Source: GAS368 sp965227745 (GTDB lineage Bacteria; Verrucomicrobiota; Verrucomicrobiia; Opitutales; Opitutaceae). From it: a DNA stretch of 64,000 nt. Where the stretch lies: the NCBI GenBank assembly GCA_965227745.1, contig OZ245769.1:5890001-5954000 (forward strand). Reading direction: 5' to 3'. The notes under the pieces are model-generated. The model was not told the origin of the DNA. It made no database searches and saw only the letters and a program-made list of their open reading frames with translations. The position numbers and the translations under genes were made by a program. Of this stretch, positions 42,971 through 51,899 are shown in pieces (the first letter of the stretch is position 1; each line of letters opens with the position of its first letter).

Positions 42971-43624
42971 TTACGCTTTAGCCTTATTTGAGGGCAGGGC
43001 GGCAATGATCCCGATCGCGATCAGGGCACCGAGGCCGGCGAGGGCCATGTCTTTGTGCGCGTCCCAAGTGTCGCCTTGGGTGCCGAGGAAGGCTTCGCCG
43101 AGGTCGCCGCCGAAGATCTCCGCGGCGGCCCACTCGATCAATTCGTAGAGCAGCGAGGTGCTGAGGATGATATTCAGCGGGATGAAGTAGCTCCAGAAGC
43201 CGGGCCGGGTGATGTCGCGCTGCACGGCTTCCCGGATCGGACAGAAGAGAAGCAGGCCGTAGGTAAAGTGAATGAGGCGGTCGAAATGGTTGCGCTGGAG
43301 ATTGGCGATTTCGGTGAGCGTGACGCCGAAAATGCTTTCCCACCAATCGTCGTAAGGGACATTTGAATACGTCCAATGCGCGCCGAGCTCATGCAGGCAG
43401 AGGAAGAGAAAGATGAGCAGGTAGCTGGTCGGGGAGAGCGGGTAGCGCCGATACGTGAAGATCAGCAGCAGCAAGGCGATCACCACGAGGGCATTTTCGA
43501 GCAGCCAATCCTGCCGCGTGCTGGGATCGATACCGGACCAGAGCATCACCGCGGTGAAGATCCCACCGAGGAGGAGAAGGTAACGCGGGCGAGGACGGGG
43601 AGGTGAAGACGGCGAGGGCATCAC
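42971..43624 (-). CDS. DUF2238 (YjdF family) membrane protein
   Basis: The 217-residue protein has about six membrane segments and the family's conserved blocks: CLHELGAHWTYSNVPYD, RNHFDRLIHFTYGLLLFCP, ELIEWAAAEIFGGDLG and GTQGDTWDAHKDMALAGLGA. These match the YjdF/DUF2238 family, whose biochemical role is not established. The charged residues inside membrane segments (His, Asp, Glu) suggest a catalytic or ion-binding role, but this is a guess. It lies about 100 bp upstream of the channel gene on the same strand. Confidence 0.88.
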   Translation of the reverse strand: MMPSPSSPPRPRPRYLLLLGGIFTAVMLWSGIDPSTRQDWLLENALVVIALLLLIFTYRRYPLSPTSYLLIFLFLCLHELGAHWTYSNVPYDDWWESIFGVTLTEIANLQRNHFDRLIHFTYGLLLFCPIREAVQRDITRPGFWSYFIPLNIILSTSLLYELIEWAAAEIFGGDLGEAFLGTQGDTWDAHKDMALAGLGALIAIGIIAALPSNKAKA

Positions 43625-43704
43625 GGCGAGCGTGGCGGCGGTCCGAGGGTCGGAACTAACGTTGAGTCATGAGGTGCGCCGGTCAAAAGGTACCGGCATA
43701 AAGC

Positions 43705-43735
43705 AAAACGCCACGCCGGTGAAACGGGCGTGGCG
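43705..43735 (-). terminator. Intrinsic terminator after the DUF1080 gene
   Basis: CGCCACGCC (43709-43717) pairs perfectly with GGCGTGGCG (43727-43735). On the minus strand the stem is followed by TTTTGCTTT. It lies about 50 bases after the stop of the DUF1080 gene. Confidence 0.7.
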
Positions 43736-43785
43736 TGGAAGGGATCGGGCGAGGCGGATTAAGTTAATCCGCTGCGCCGCCGGGA

Positions 43786-44463
43786 TCAGTCGAGGGCAGT
43801 GATCTTGATATTGCGGTACCAGACGGGGGACATCGCCTTACCGTGGAGACCTTGGAAGCCGATGGGGCCGCGGACTGTGGTGTAGTCCTTGAGCGGGAAG
43901 CCGAATTTGTTGGGCGTGCCATCGGGATTCTTCTTCGCCTCGGGCCACTTGTTGAGGTCGGCGTCGATGATCTTTTCGCCGTTGAGGACGACGGTGATCA
44001 CGTTGTCCTTGCAGGTGATGGTGTAGTGATTCCACTCGCCGACGGGCTTGGCGGCGCTCTTGGCGGGCGGCATCGCATCGTAGATCGCGCCGACCATGCC
44101 GTACTTGGTGCCATCGGTGGAGTCGTGGACTTGGATCTCGAGGGCTTTCAGGACGTTCTTCGGGTCCATGGAGCGGAGGAAGACGCCGCTGTTCGATTCC
44201 TTCGCGACCTTGAAATCGAGATCGAGGATGAAGTTATGGTAGGACTCCTTGGTCCAAAGCGTCTCGTGCGTCTTGGCGACGAGTTCACCCTTTTCGAAGC
44301 CCCAGTGCTCGCTGACGGCGGGCTTCTTGGCGTCGGTGACGACGGCGGTGGAGAGATCGGTGGTGAACAGATCTTTGGCGCCCTTGGGGTCGGCGGCGGA
44401 CAGCGAGAGGGCGAGTGAACTGAGAGCGAGAGCCGCAAAGCGGCGGAGTAAGGAGGGGGTCAT
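43786..44463 (-). CDS. Secreted DUF1080 (3-keto-disaccharide hydrolase-like) protein
   Basis: The 225-residue product has a signal peptide (LLRRFAALALSSLALSLSAA) and one concanavalin-like domain of the DUF1080 family: KESYHNFILDLDFKVAKESN, SGVFLRSMDPK, ALEIQVHDSTDGTKYGMVGA, PVGEWNHYTITCKDNVITVV and a C-terminal GPIGFQGLHGKAMSPVWYRN. The family is abundant in Planctomycetota, Verrucomicrobiota and Bacteroidota; some members are now linked to 3-keto-disaccharide hydrolysis. It is divergent from the CE15-like esterase gene, so both may serve polysaccharide breakdown. Confidence 0.9.
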   Translation of the reverse strand: MTPSLLRRFAALALSSLALSLSAADPKGAKDLFTTDLSTAVVTDAKKPAVSEHWGFEKGELVAKTHETLWTKESYHNFILDLDFKVAKESNSGVFLRSMDPKNVLKALEIQVHDSTDGTKYGMVGAIYDAMPPAKSAAKPVGEWNHYTITCKDNVITVVLNGEKIIDADLNKWPEAKKNPDGTPNKFGFPLKDYTTVRGPIGFQGLHGKAMSPVWYRNIKITALD

Positions 44464-44631
44464 TGGCCAAGGTGATGACCAAAACTTTTCCGAAGCTCAA
44501 GACGCCCGTGTGGCATCCGGGGTGAATAAATAGTTGCTGCAAAAATTTGGCGCCGCCTTTTCGTGGGCGACTCGTCTTGCCTCAAACCCCGGTCGGTCGC
44601 TCTGATCGGCGGACCCCCAACCCCGACTCTC

Positions 44632-46119
44632 GTGAAACCTCGTCTCCGCCTCCTTGCCCTGCTTTCGCTCCTTGCTGGGACACGTGTCTTAGTCGCCCAG
44701 CCGCCCGTGTCCACGACAGCGGCGGTCGAGGGCCCCGACCCGAAGGAGATTCCGGTGCCGGCGATTGTCGGTCCGCTCGGCAAACTCCCCGGAGTAAATG
44801 AACTGCCCGTCCGCCGCGAGATGCCCGATGTACTGACGATGGCCGATGGCACCAAGGTCACGAATCTCGAGCAGTGGAAAAAGCGGCGCGAGGAGATGAA
44901 ACGGATCCTCTCCTACTATGCGGTCGGCCAGATGCCGCCCGCGCCGGGGAACGTGAAAGGACGCGAGCTAAAGGCGGAGATCGTCGCCGACGGGAGGGTG
45001 AAGTACCGCCTCATCCAACTCACGTTTGGCCCGCTGGAAAAGCTTAGCCTCGAGATCGGAATTTTCACGCCCACAGCGGGTGGCCCGTTTCCGGCGATCA
45101 TTTCGCAGGCGGGCTCGCCGCCGGGTGCGACGATCTTGCCCCGCCTGCCGCAGGGACCGAATCAAGGGCGCGGTCAAAATGTGTTACTCATGGTCGGGCC
45201 AGCGCCGACGGCAGCCGGAACCTCCGCGGCGGCACCGGTGATTCCCGGGCAGGAGACGGCGACCAAGGGCCCGGGTGGGCGAGGCGGCGTGCTCACGGCG
45301 GAAATGGTCGCGGGGCGTAACGCGGACTTATTTCAGCGCGGCTACGCGCTGGTGATGTACAACAACAACGATTGCGCGGAGGACACGACGCTGCGCAATG
45401 AGGACGGGAGCTGGGCGTTTCGGACCACGCGTTTCTACCCCGCGTATCCGGGCTACGATTGGGGCATCCTCGCGGGGTGGGCGTGGGGCGCATCGCGTAT
45501 CGCGGACTATCTCGAAACGGACCCGGCGATCGACAAGACCAAGCTCATCATCACCGGGGCTTCGCGCGCGGGGAAATCCTCGCTGGTGGCGGCAGCCTTT
45601 GACGAACGCCTGATGGGCGCACCCGTCGTCACGGGCGGCGGTGGCGTGGGCGCGTATCGCTTCGCGGGCCCGCGCGGCAGCGAAACGCTGGATATCATGC
45701 AGAAGAAATATCCGAACTGGTTCTCGCCGAACCTGCATGAGTTTTGGGGGCAGCGAGAAAAGCTGCCCTTTGACGAGCACTGGTTTCTCGCGCTGTGCGC
45801 GCCCCGGCCCTTTATCGCGCTTGAAGGCGACGCCGATGTGATCTCGCTGCCGGAGGCGGTGAAGCAATCCATCCTGGCGGCGCGGCCGGCCTATGCGCTG
45901 TACGGGAAAGAGTTTCCGGAACGCCTCGGGGTGAACTACGCGAAGCACGCGCATGCCTTTACCGCCGACGATTGGACGGCGATGATGGATTTTGCCGACA
46001 AGCATCTGCGCGGCAAAAAAATCGACCGGACGTTTGACCGGTTTCCCACCGAGGCCGAACTCGATGCCGCGCGGGCGGCGCAGCCCGCGAAACCAGCGGG
46101 CGCGCCCGCCGCCAAGTGA
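44632..46119 (+). CDS. CE15-like glucuronoyl esterase (secreted)
   Basis: CE15 esterases cut the ester link between glucuronoxylan and lignin. The 495-residue protein has the serine-hydrolase motif GASRAGKS with Ser311 (family form G-C/A-S-R-x-G-K), an alpha/beta-hydrolase core (ADYLETDPAIDKTKLIITG), a downstream CAPRPFIALEGDADV block and a late His (KHAHAF). The start is uncertain: no ATG is available. I prefer the GTG at 44632, which begins a good signal peptide (KPRLRLLALLSLLAG); an upstream GTG at 44563 adds 23 unlikely residues. A large acidic Pro-rich insert (about 175-215) is notable. Confidence 0.82.
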   Translation: MKPRLRLLALLSLLAGTRVLVAQPPVSTTAAVEGPDPKEIPVPAIVGPLGKLPGVNELPVRREMPDVLTMADGTKVTNLEQWKKRREEMKRILSYYAVGQMPPAPGNVKGRELKAEIVADGRVKYRLIQLTFGPLEKLSLEIGIFTPTAGGPFPAIISQAGSPPGATILPRLPQGPNQGRGQNVLLMVGPAPTAAGTSAAAPVIPGQETATKGPGGRGGVLTAEMVAGRNADLFQRGYALVMYNNNDCAEDTTLRNEDGSWAFRTTRFYPAYPGYDWGILAGWAWGASRIADYLETDPAIDKTKLIITGASRAGKSSLVAAAFDERLMGAPVVTGGGGVGAYRFAGPRGSETLDIMQKKYPNWFSPNLHEFWGQREKLPFDEHWFLALCAPRPFIALEGDADVISLPEAVKQSILAARPAYALYGKEFPERLGVNYAKHAHAFTADDWTAMMDFADKHLRGKKIDRTFDRFPTEAELDAARAAQPAKPAGAPAAK

Positions 46120-46141
46120 CAACCTGTAATTTCACCACCCC

Positions 46142-46624
46142 ATGAAATTCCTCCCCCGTGATCGTTACTTTTCGGCCTTGCGCACTTCACGTCGTTGGCT
46201 CGCCGGCATTGCGCTGGGCAGCTTGACCCTCATGCCGGCCCAGACCCCTGCGCCCGCGGCAGCGGAGAAACTGGCTTCCGAGGTTTACGATTGGGAAAAG
46301 CTCGTGGCTACGCCCACGGCGAAGGGCGCGCGACGCAACGTCTTCGATGGGCCGACCGCCACCGTGGACAAGCTTCACTGCCACATCACGACGCTGAACC
46401 CTGGAGAAAAAAGCGGCGAGGCGAGCAAGCATCTGCAAGAAGAAGTGATCATCGTGAAAGAGGGCACGCTCGAGGCCAATTGGGACGGGAAGACGAAAAC
46501 GGGCGGCCCGGGCTCGGTGATTTTCTTTGCCGCTGGAGCGACGACGTTCTTGCGCAATGCGGGGACGACACCCTGTACTTACGTTGTGGTCTACTATTAC
46601 ACCCCGCTCACGCCCAAGCGCTGA
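46142..46624 (+). CDS. Secreted cupin-domain protein
   Basis: The 160-residue product has a basic, hydrophobic N-terminal export segment (RRWLAGIALGSLTLM) and a single cupin barrel. The first cupin motif is present (KHLQEEVIIVKEG, preceded by HCHITTLNPGEKSG), while the second motif lacks the usual His (AAGATTFLRNAG). It may bind a sugar or act as a small isomerase or sensor, but function is unknown. It lies 22 bp after the esterase gene and 33 bp before the PmoA-like gene, an apparent three-gene operon. Confidence 0.78.
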   Translation: MKFLPRDRYFSALRTSRRWLAGIALGSLTLMPAQTPAPAAAEKLASEVYDWEKLVATPTAKGARRNVFDGPTATVDKLHCHITTLNPGEKSGEASKHLQEEVIIVKEGTLEANWDGKTKTGGPGSVIFFAAGATTFLRNAGTTPCTYVVVYYYTPLTPKR

Positions 46625-46657
46625 GCTCAACCCACGTCCCTCTTCAATTTCTTTCCC

Positions 46658-47674
46658 ATGAAAAATATCCTCACCCCCTCCCTGTTGCTCCTCGCCGGGC
46701 TCGTCGCGGCTTGGTCGCCGGTTCGCGCTGCCGACACCGACGTGAAGCTCACCCCGCTGAAGGATCGCATCCGCGTCGAGATCGGCGGGCAATTGTTTAC
46801 CGAGTATGTGTACGCCGATGGCGCATCGCGTCCGTATTGCTATCCCGTGCTCGCGGCGGACGGCACGGCGATGACGCGCGATTTTCCGCAGAAGAAAACC
46901 GAAGGCGAGGAGACCGATCACCCCTGGCACCGCTCGGTCTGGTTTGCTCACAGCTACGTCAACAACGTGGACTTCTGGAACGAGGCCGGCGGTGACGTCG
47001 GCAAATCACCAAAGGACAAAGGCAACACGGTCAATGACGGCCCGATCGACATCAAGAGCGGCAAGGTCGGCACGCTGCACGCGCGCAACAAACTCGTGGC
47101 GCCCAGCGGCAAAGTGATCGCGACGGATGAGCGCACGCTGCGCTTTCACGCGACGGCCGACGGCCGCTTCCTCGACTACGAGATCACGATCCATGCGCCG
47201 AAGGACGAGGCCGTGCTCTTTGGCGACAACAAGGACGGCACGATGGCCGTGCGCCTCGCGCAGTGGATGACGATGCCGCACAAGGTCAAAGGCGTGGAAG
47301 TCGGCGGCAAGGGCAAGATCGTGACCGCGACGGGCTTCAAGGATGGCGATGCCTGGGGCAAGCGCGCCGATTGGTGTGACTTTTACTCGGAGAAAGACGG
47401 CAAGACGTACGGCGTGGCGATCTTCGACCACCCGCAGAATCTCCGTCACCCCACGTGGTGGATGGCGCGCGGCTACGGCCTCTTTGCCGCGAATCCCTTT
47501 GGCTGGCGCGACTACGAGACCACCAAGGAAAAGCCGATCACCGAGCCCCTCGGCAACTACACGATTCCAGCGGGCGGGAGCCTGACGCTTAAGTACCGCA
47601 TCTATTTCCACACCGGCGATGAGAAGGCGGCGAACGTCGCGAAGTACTACGCCGACTACGCGGCGGGGAAGTAA
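46658..47674 (+). CDS. PmoA-family (DUF6807) secreted protein
   Basis: The 338-residue product has a signal peptide (LLLLAGLVAAWSPVRAA) and the conserved body of the family NCBI calls PmoA: EYVYADGASRPYCYPVLAAD, DHPWHRSVWFAHSYVNNVDF, the middle strand region and NLRHPTWWMARGYGLFAANP. Despite the family name it is unrelated to methane monooxygenase subunit A; members are found near glycan-degradation genes in Verrucomicrobiota and Planctomycetota, and a carbohydrate-active role is likely. It ends the operon with the esterase and cupin genes. Confidence 0.85.
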   Translation: MKNILTPSLLLLAGLVAAWSPVRAADTDVKLTPLKDRIRVEIGGQLFTEYVYADGASRPYCYPVLAADGTAMTRDFPQKKTEGEETDHPWHRSVWFAHSYVNNVDFWNEAGGDVGKSPKDKGNTVNDGPIDIKSGKVGTLHARNKLVAPSGKVIATDERTLRFHATADGRFLDYEITIHAPKDEAVLFGDNKDGTMAVRLAQWMTMPHKVKGVEVGGKGKIVTATGFKDGDAWGKRADWCDFYSEKDGKTYGVAIFDHPQNLRHPTWWMARGYGLFAANPFGWRDYETTKEKPITEPLGNYTIPAGGSLTLKYRIYFHTGDEKAANVAKYYADYAAGK

Positions 47675-48180
47675 TCGACTCTGAACTTAGTTCACGCCGC
47701 GGGTCGCACGAGATTGCCCCGCAGCCACTCCTCGCACCGGCTTGCCCGCCGGTGCGGGGCTGTATCCGAAATACTCACACAGACGCGCGCGGGCGAGGCC
47801 GTGAGGCTGGAGCACGCGCCGACGCGAGGGGCATCGGTGCGGCCGGCGGTACGGAGGGCGACGGATGATGGGGTTTGACCTGACCGGTTCATCGCGCGCC
47901 CTTGGTGGGTTTGATGCGTGCAGGCGGGCGGCTGGCATGACCCTGAAGATCGTGAATCACGGTTTTTTGGCCCTGAGCGGGAAAAATTCCGGAGTTTTCG
48001 GGAATTTTTTCGGTAAATTTTAGGATTAGCGTGCCGAAAAGGGATGAGACGATCTTTCGCCTAACTCATTAGCGCGAATGCCTCTTGGGCGGTTTTATCC
48101 GACTAGGTAGTTTCGTCGTAAATTTACGCATTAAAAACCATTTGCATGAGGTCTAGTCCCTATATTGACTGACCGACGTT
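47675..48180. other. 506-bp gap with hairpins and an AT-rich promoter region
   Basis: The left part holds the hairpin CGCACCGG...CCGGTGCG (47733-47756). From about 47950 the sequence turns AT-rich, unlike its surroundings: a nine-pair hairpin AAAAATTCC/GGAATTTTT (47982-47990 and 48001-48009), a perfect 12-base palindrome CGTAAATTTACG (48117-48128) and a TATATT (48161-48166) that may be the -10 of the next gene. No coding frame is supported. Confidence 0.55.
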
Positions 48181-49113
48181 ATGGAACTTCCAGTGACCAC
48201 CATCGGCCATCTACGCGACGAGGCGTATGCCATGCTGTGCAATCACGCCGTGACGCAGGCCTTGGAAAATTTGGAGCGCGAAAAGGCCAATATCGCCAGC
48301 ACCCGCCCGCCCTTCGGCATTTTGGCGAGCCGCACTGCGCGCGAAACCTTTGAGCGCTCGATGGAGATGGCCGCCGGTAACGAAGCCGCACTGCGGACCC
48401 GCCTGGGGCAAATCACCGAACTTGAGAAGTGGCTGCGCGGGATTTTGCATCCGGAGATCCACAAATATCTCACGAAGATCAGCCCGGACTATCGTCACTT
48501 TGCGCAGGTGGACCAATTGCTCGACCAGTGGGAAGTGCAGTTTCGCGCGCTGCCCGAGCTGCTCGTGGCCTTCGCCCGCGATGTAAAAAACGCCGCGCTG
48601 CAATCGACTGCCGCTCCCGTGATGCGCGACCTGCAACTCTTTGCGGTGCTCCGCGATTCCGCCCTGCGCGTGGAAACGCACCTCAACAGCATGGATCAGA
48701 TCGTCACGCAGTTTACGCTGCTGCTTCCGGCCGATGCGGCTTCCGAGATTCGTGTGCCGAAGCTGCCTGACTTCCGTCGCGTCGCGTGGGTCAACCGCAT
48801 CGCCACGCTCCCGGCCGATCAACTTTACGCGGAGACCACGCGCGTGGAAAAAGAAGCCCGCGATTTCGTGGCCGCCGACCATAGTAGTTTACTGGTCCGT
48901 TTGGAAGCTTCGCACGAAGCCTGCAAACGCTTCGCGGAGAATTTCCTCCAGCACTATTGGAATCAGCTTCGCGCCCATGCGCAGGCGCACTATATCGAGG
49001 AGCGTAATATCGATGAAGTGATTGAGATGCTGATGCAGAACTACGTGACCTCCGACCTCGCTCGGCGCCAGCGCGAGTTGACAGCCGCCGATCCATTTCA
49101 GGGCGAGCGGTGA
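48181..49113 (+). CDS. Unrecognised helical protein
   Basis: The 310-residue protein is almost wholly alpha-helical, with no signal peptide or membrane segment, and is rich in Arg, Glu, Ala and Leu. Recognisable stretches are MLCNHAVTQALENLEREKAN near the start and HYIEERNIDEVIEMLMQNYV near the end. I do not recognise the family. It is preceded by an unusual AT-rich region with a palindrome, so it may be specifically regulated. It has no obvious functional partner: the next gene is a secreted peptidase. Confidence 0.7.
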   Translation: MELPVTTIGHLRDEAYAMLCNHAVTQALENLEREKANIASTRPPFGILASRTARETFERSMEMAAGNEAALRTRLGQITELEKWLRGILHPEIHKYLTKISPDYRHFAQVDQLLDQWEVQFRALPELLVAFARDVKNAALQSTAAPVMRDLQLFAVLRDSALRVETHLNSMDQIVTQFTLLLPADAASEIRVPKLPDFRRVAWVNRIATLPADQLYAETTRVEKEARDFVAADHSSLLVRLEASHEACKRFAENFLQHYWNQLRAHAQAHYIEERNIDEVIEMLMQNYVTSDLARRQRELTAADPFQGER

Positions 49114-49248
49114 GCGGTGGTGCGGAAGGGGAGTGAGCCGGATCTTTCATCGGTGGGAGATCCTGGTGGCTATCGGTCAGCCTTGTGTGCGTTCGCCGCC
49201 CGCAGGATTTAAGTTTGGCGGGCCGGAGCTGAATGCTAAATTGGCCTC

Positions 49249-51066
49249 ATGCTAAATCGCCGCTTTTCGCGCCGCGCCCTGTTGGTCGTGGCCGTACTTT
49301 CGCTACCGTTTCTTAATCTCACCGCTCGCGCCGCGGATACCAGCCCGGTGCAGGAGCGCGCCGATCGTTTCCTCTCGCTCGTCAATGCCTCGTATCAGGC
49401 TTTATATTACGTCGAGAGCGAGGCGCAATGGAAGGCCGCCACCGATGTCACGCCCGCGCATGACGCCGCTTCCGAGGTCGCGGGCAAAGCCCGGGCGGCC
49501 TTCGTGGGCAATCCCGCGCTCATCAAGGAAACGAAGGAATTGCTCCTCGCCCGCCGCGAGCTGAACGACCTGACCATCCGCCAACTCGAGCGCCTGCTAT
49601 TGATTGCGGCGGAGTCGCCGATGACCAATCCCAAACTCACCGCGGCACGCATCGAGGCGGAGACTGCGCAGAATTCCACGCTGAATAGTTTCGAGTTTAA
49701 GTTGAAAGGAAAGACCGTCACCGCGAACGACATCGACAACTTGCTCCAATCCTCGACCGACCTCGCCGAGCGGCAGGCGGTGTGGGAAGCGTCGAAGACC
49801 TCCGGCCCGGCGCTGCGCGATGGTCTCGTGAAGCTCCGCGATCTCCGCAACGGCGTCGCCAAGGAGATGGGTTACGACGATTACTTCGCCCTGCAAGTCG
49901 CGAGCTACGGCGTGACGACCGAGGAGATGATCAAGCTCAACGACGACTTCATGCGCGTGCTGCTGCCCCTTTACCAGCAGCTGCACACCTGGACGAAGTA
50001 CAAGCTCGCGGAAAAGTTCAAACAGCCCGTCCCCAACCGCATCCCCGCGCACTGGATCAATAATCGCTGGTCGCAGGAGTGGGATGGCCTTTCTGAGGGC
50101 GCCGATCTCACCCCGTTCTTCAAAGACCGGACCGCCGAGTGGGTCGTGAAGTCGGCCGAGTCGTTTTACACGGGCCTCGGCTTCGCGAAGATGCCGGACA
50201 CGTTTTGGCCCAAGTCGGACCTGTATCCCGTCGCGGCGGGCAGCACGCGCAAGAAGAACACGCACGCCTCGGCCTGGCACCTCGACCTCGGCAACGACAT
50301 CCGCTCGCTCCAGAGCATCGAGCCCAACCCGTGGTGGTTTACGACCGCGCACCACGAGCTCGGACACGTTTATTATTTCATGAGCTACACGCGCCCCGAA
50401 GTCCCGCCGCTGCTGCGCAATGGCGCCAACCCCGCGTTTCACGAGGGCTTCGGTGAGCTCACGGCGCTCGCCGCTTCCCAGGTGCCCTACCTCAAATCGG
50501 TCGGCGTGCTCCCCGCCGATTTCAAGGCCGATGAGACCGCCTTTCTCCTCAACAACGCCCTCTCGCCCGGCATCCCATTTATATACTGGTCGTCCGGCGT
50601 GATGGCCCACTGGGAGGCCGACATTTACGCGAAGAATCTTCCGGCCTCCGAGTGGAATAAGCGCTGGTGGAAATACGTCCGCGAATTTCAGGGCATCGAG
50701 CCGCCGACCGAGCGCGGCGAGGAATGGTGCGATGCCGCGACGAAGACCCATATCAACGACAACCCGGCTTACTATTACACCTATGCGATCGCGCAGGTCT
50801 TCAAGCACCAGTTACACGACTATATCGCGCGCAAAATTCTCAAGCAGCCGCCGCAGAGCTGTAATTATGCCGGCAACAAGGAGGTTGGCGACTTCCTCCG
50901 CAAGATCATGGTGCAGGGCCAGACCGCGGATTGGCGCAAAGTCCTGCGCGACGCCACCGGCGAGGACCTCAGCACGCGAGCGATGGTGGAATATTATACG
51001 CCGCTGCTGAAGTGGCTCGAGGAGCAAAACAAGGGGCGGAAAATCGGTTGGGACAATTCGCCGTAA
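49249..51066 (+). CDS. M2-family peptidyl-dipeptidase (ACE-like)
   Basis: The 605-residue protein is a bacterial homologue of angiotensin-converting enzyme and would remove C-terminal dipeptides in the periplasm. It has a signal peptide (ALLVVAVLSLPFLNLTARAA), a long helical N-half and the zinc site HHELGH (His369, Glu370, His373) with the third ligand in NPAFHEGFGELTALA, as in ACE. Other family blocks are YYTYAIAQVFKHQL and MEYYTPLLKWLEE-like (VEYYTPLLKWLEEQNKG). It is a single-domain enzyme of normal length. A bidirectional terminator follows. Confidence 0.93.
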   Translation: MLNRRFSRRALLVVAVLSLPFLNLTARAADTSPVQERADRFLSLVNASYQALYYVESEAQWKAATDVTPAHDAASEVAGKARAAFVGNPALIKETKELLLARRELNDLTIRQLERLLLIAAESPMTNPKLTAARIEAETAQNSTLNSFEFKLKGKTVTANDIDNLLQSSTDLAERQAVWEASKTSGPALRDGLVKLRDLRNGVAKEMGYDDYFALQVASYGVTTEEMIKLNDDFMRVLLPLYQQLHTWTKYKLAEKFKQPVPNRIPAHWINNRWSQEWDGLSEGADLTPFFKDRTAEWVVKSAESFYTGLGFAKMPDTFWPKSDLYPVAAGSTRKKNTHASAWHLDLGNDIRSLQSIEPNPWWFTTAHHELGHVYYFMSYTRPEVPPLLRNGANPAFHEGFGELTALAASQVPYLKSVGVLPADFKADETAFLLNNALSPGIPFIYWSSGVMAHWEADIYAKNLPASEWNKRWWKYVREFQGIEPPTERGEEWCDAATKTHINDNPAYYYTYAIAQVFKHQLHDYIARKILKQPPQSCNYAGNKEVGDFLRKIMVQGQTADWRKVLRDATGEDLSTRAMVEYYTPLLKWLEEQNKGRKIGWDNSP

Positions 51067-51170
51067 GCGCGGGCGTCGCGGCGAACGGGCGACGCCGCGC
51101 AAGAAGAGGGCGGGTCGAACGCGGAAGGCGTGGGCGCTTCTCGGAGCGAAACTCACAGCGCAAAATAAAA

Positions 51171-51198
51171 CAGCGGCGAAGAAACTCGCCGCTGCTTT
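51171..51198. terminator. Bidirectional terminator between convergent genes
   Basis: CAGCGGCGA (51171-51179) pairs perfectly with TCGCCGCTG (51186-51194). On the plus strand CTTTTG follows; on the minus strand TTTTATTTTG follows. It would end both the M2 peptidase transcript and the convergent 97-codon gene. Confidence 0.7.
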
Positions 51199-51251
51199 TG
51201 CGCTCCGATCAAGGCCATCGGTAGCTCTAGGAAAGTTTGCTTTGAGAAAAA

Positions 51252-51545
51252 CTAGTTCCCCGCGTGGTTGAAGATCAGGAAGTGATCGGTGCCAGTGCCA
51301 CGCAGGTAGCGACGGGCGAAATACCGCAAGCGCCAGGCGGAAATTTCCAGACCCAGCAGCGTGCGCAGCCAGCTGCGTTCCATGACGTTACTCTCGTAGG
51401 TGGAGAGGGCGGCTTCCACGTCTTTCATGGTTTCGCAGCCGCTCACAGCCTCGATGAACTTTCGATCCGCGTCGAAATACTTTGAGCTGAAGCCGCCCAA
51501 CAGAAGTACGGCGGGCACGCCGTGGACCGGCACCGTTTTCCACAT
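51252..51545 (-). CDS. Small uncharacterised protein
   Basis: A 97-residue product from the ATG at 51545 (an in-frame ATG at 51614 would add 23 residues). It is mainly helical, with segment DADRKFIEAVSGCETMKDVE and a basic C-terminal half (WRLRYFARRYLRG). No known domain is recognised. The terminator-like hairpin downstream and compact codon use support a real gene, but the evidence is modest. About 350 bases between it and the next gene (51546-51899) show no other feature. Confidence 0.4.
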   Translation of the reverse strand: MWKTVPVHGVPAVLLLGGFSSKYFDADRKFIEAVSGCETMKDVEAALSTYESNVMERSWLRTLLGLEISAWRLRYFARRYLRGTGTDHFLIFNHAGN

Positions 51546-51899
51546 CAACGTGCGGCGAAAGTGAGCGGGAGTCGTGCTATTCTCACAGCAGTAGATTGAT
51601 TGGAGCGTTCTCACAGGGCACAGGGGGAAAGTTGAAGAAGGAGTCTAGGAGTAACACCCCAACCCTATCGAAATCTCGCGAAGTAATCTGCCCTACCGAG
51701 GCTGAATACTTTGTCAGGCTCCACCTTACACGGTTCCCATTTGCAATTGTGCGGCGATCACGGCCGCTCCGTCTGAGCTTATCTCCGTGGGTGTGACACA
51801 CATAGTTCCGCTCATGCAGCGTGCAATGTTGCCTAGTTTGCTGGCCCGCCCTCTGCTCGGCAGAGCGCTTCTTTGCGTCGCTGTTAGCCAATTCGACCT

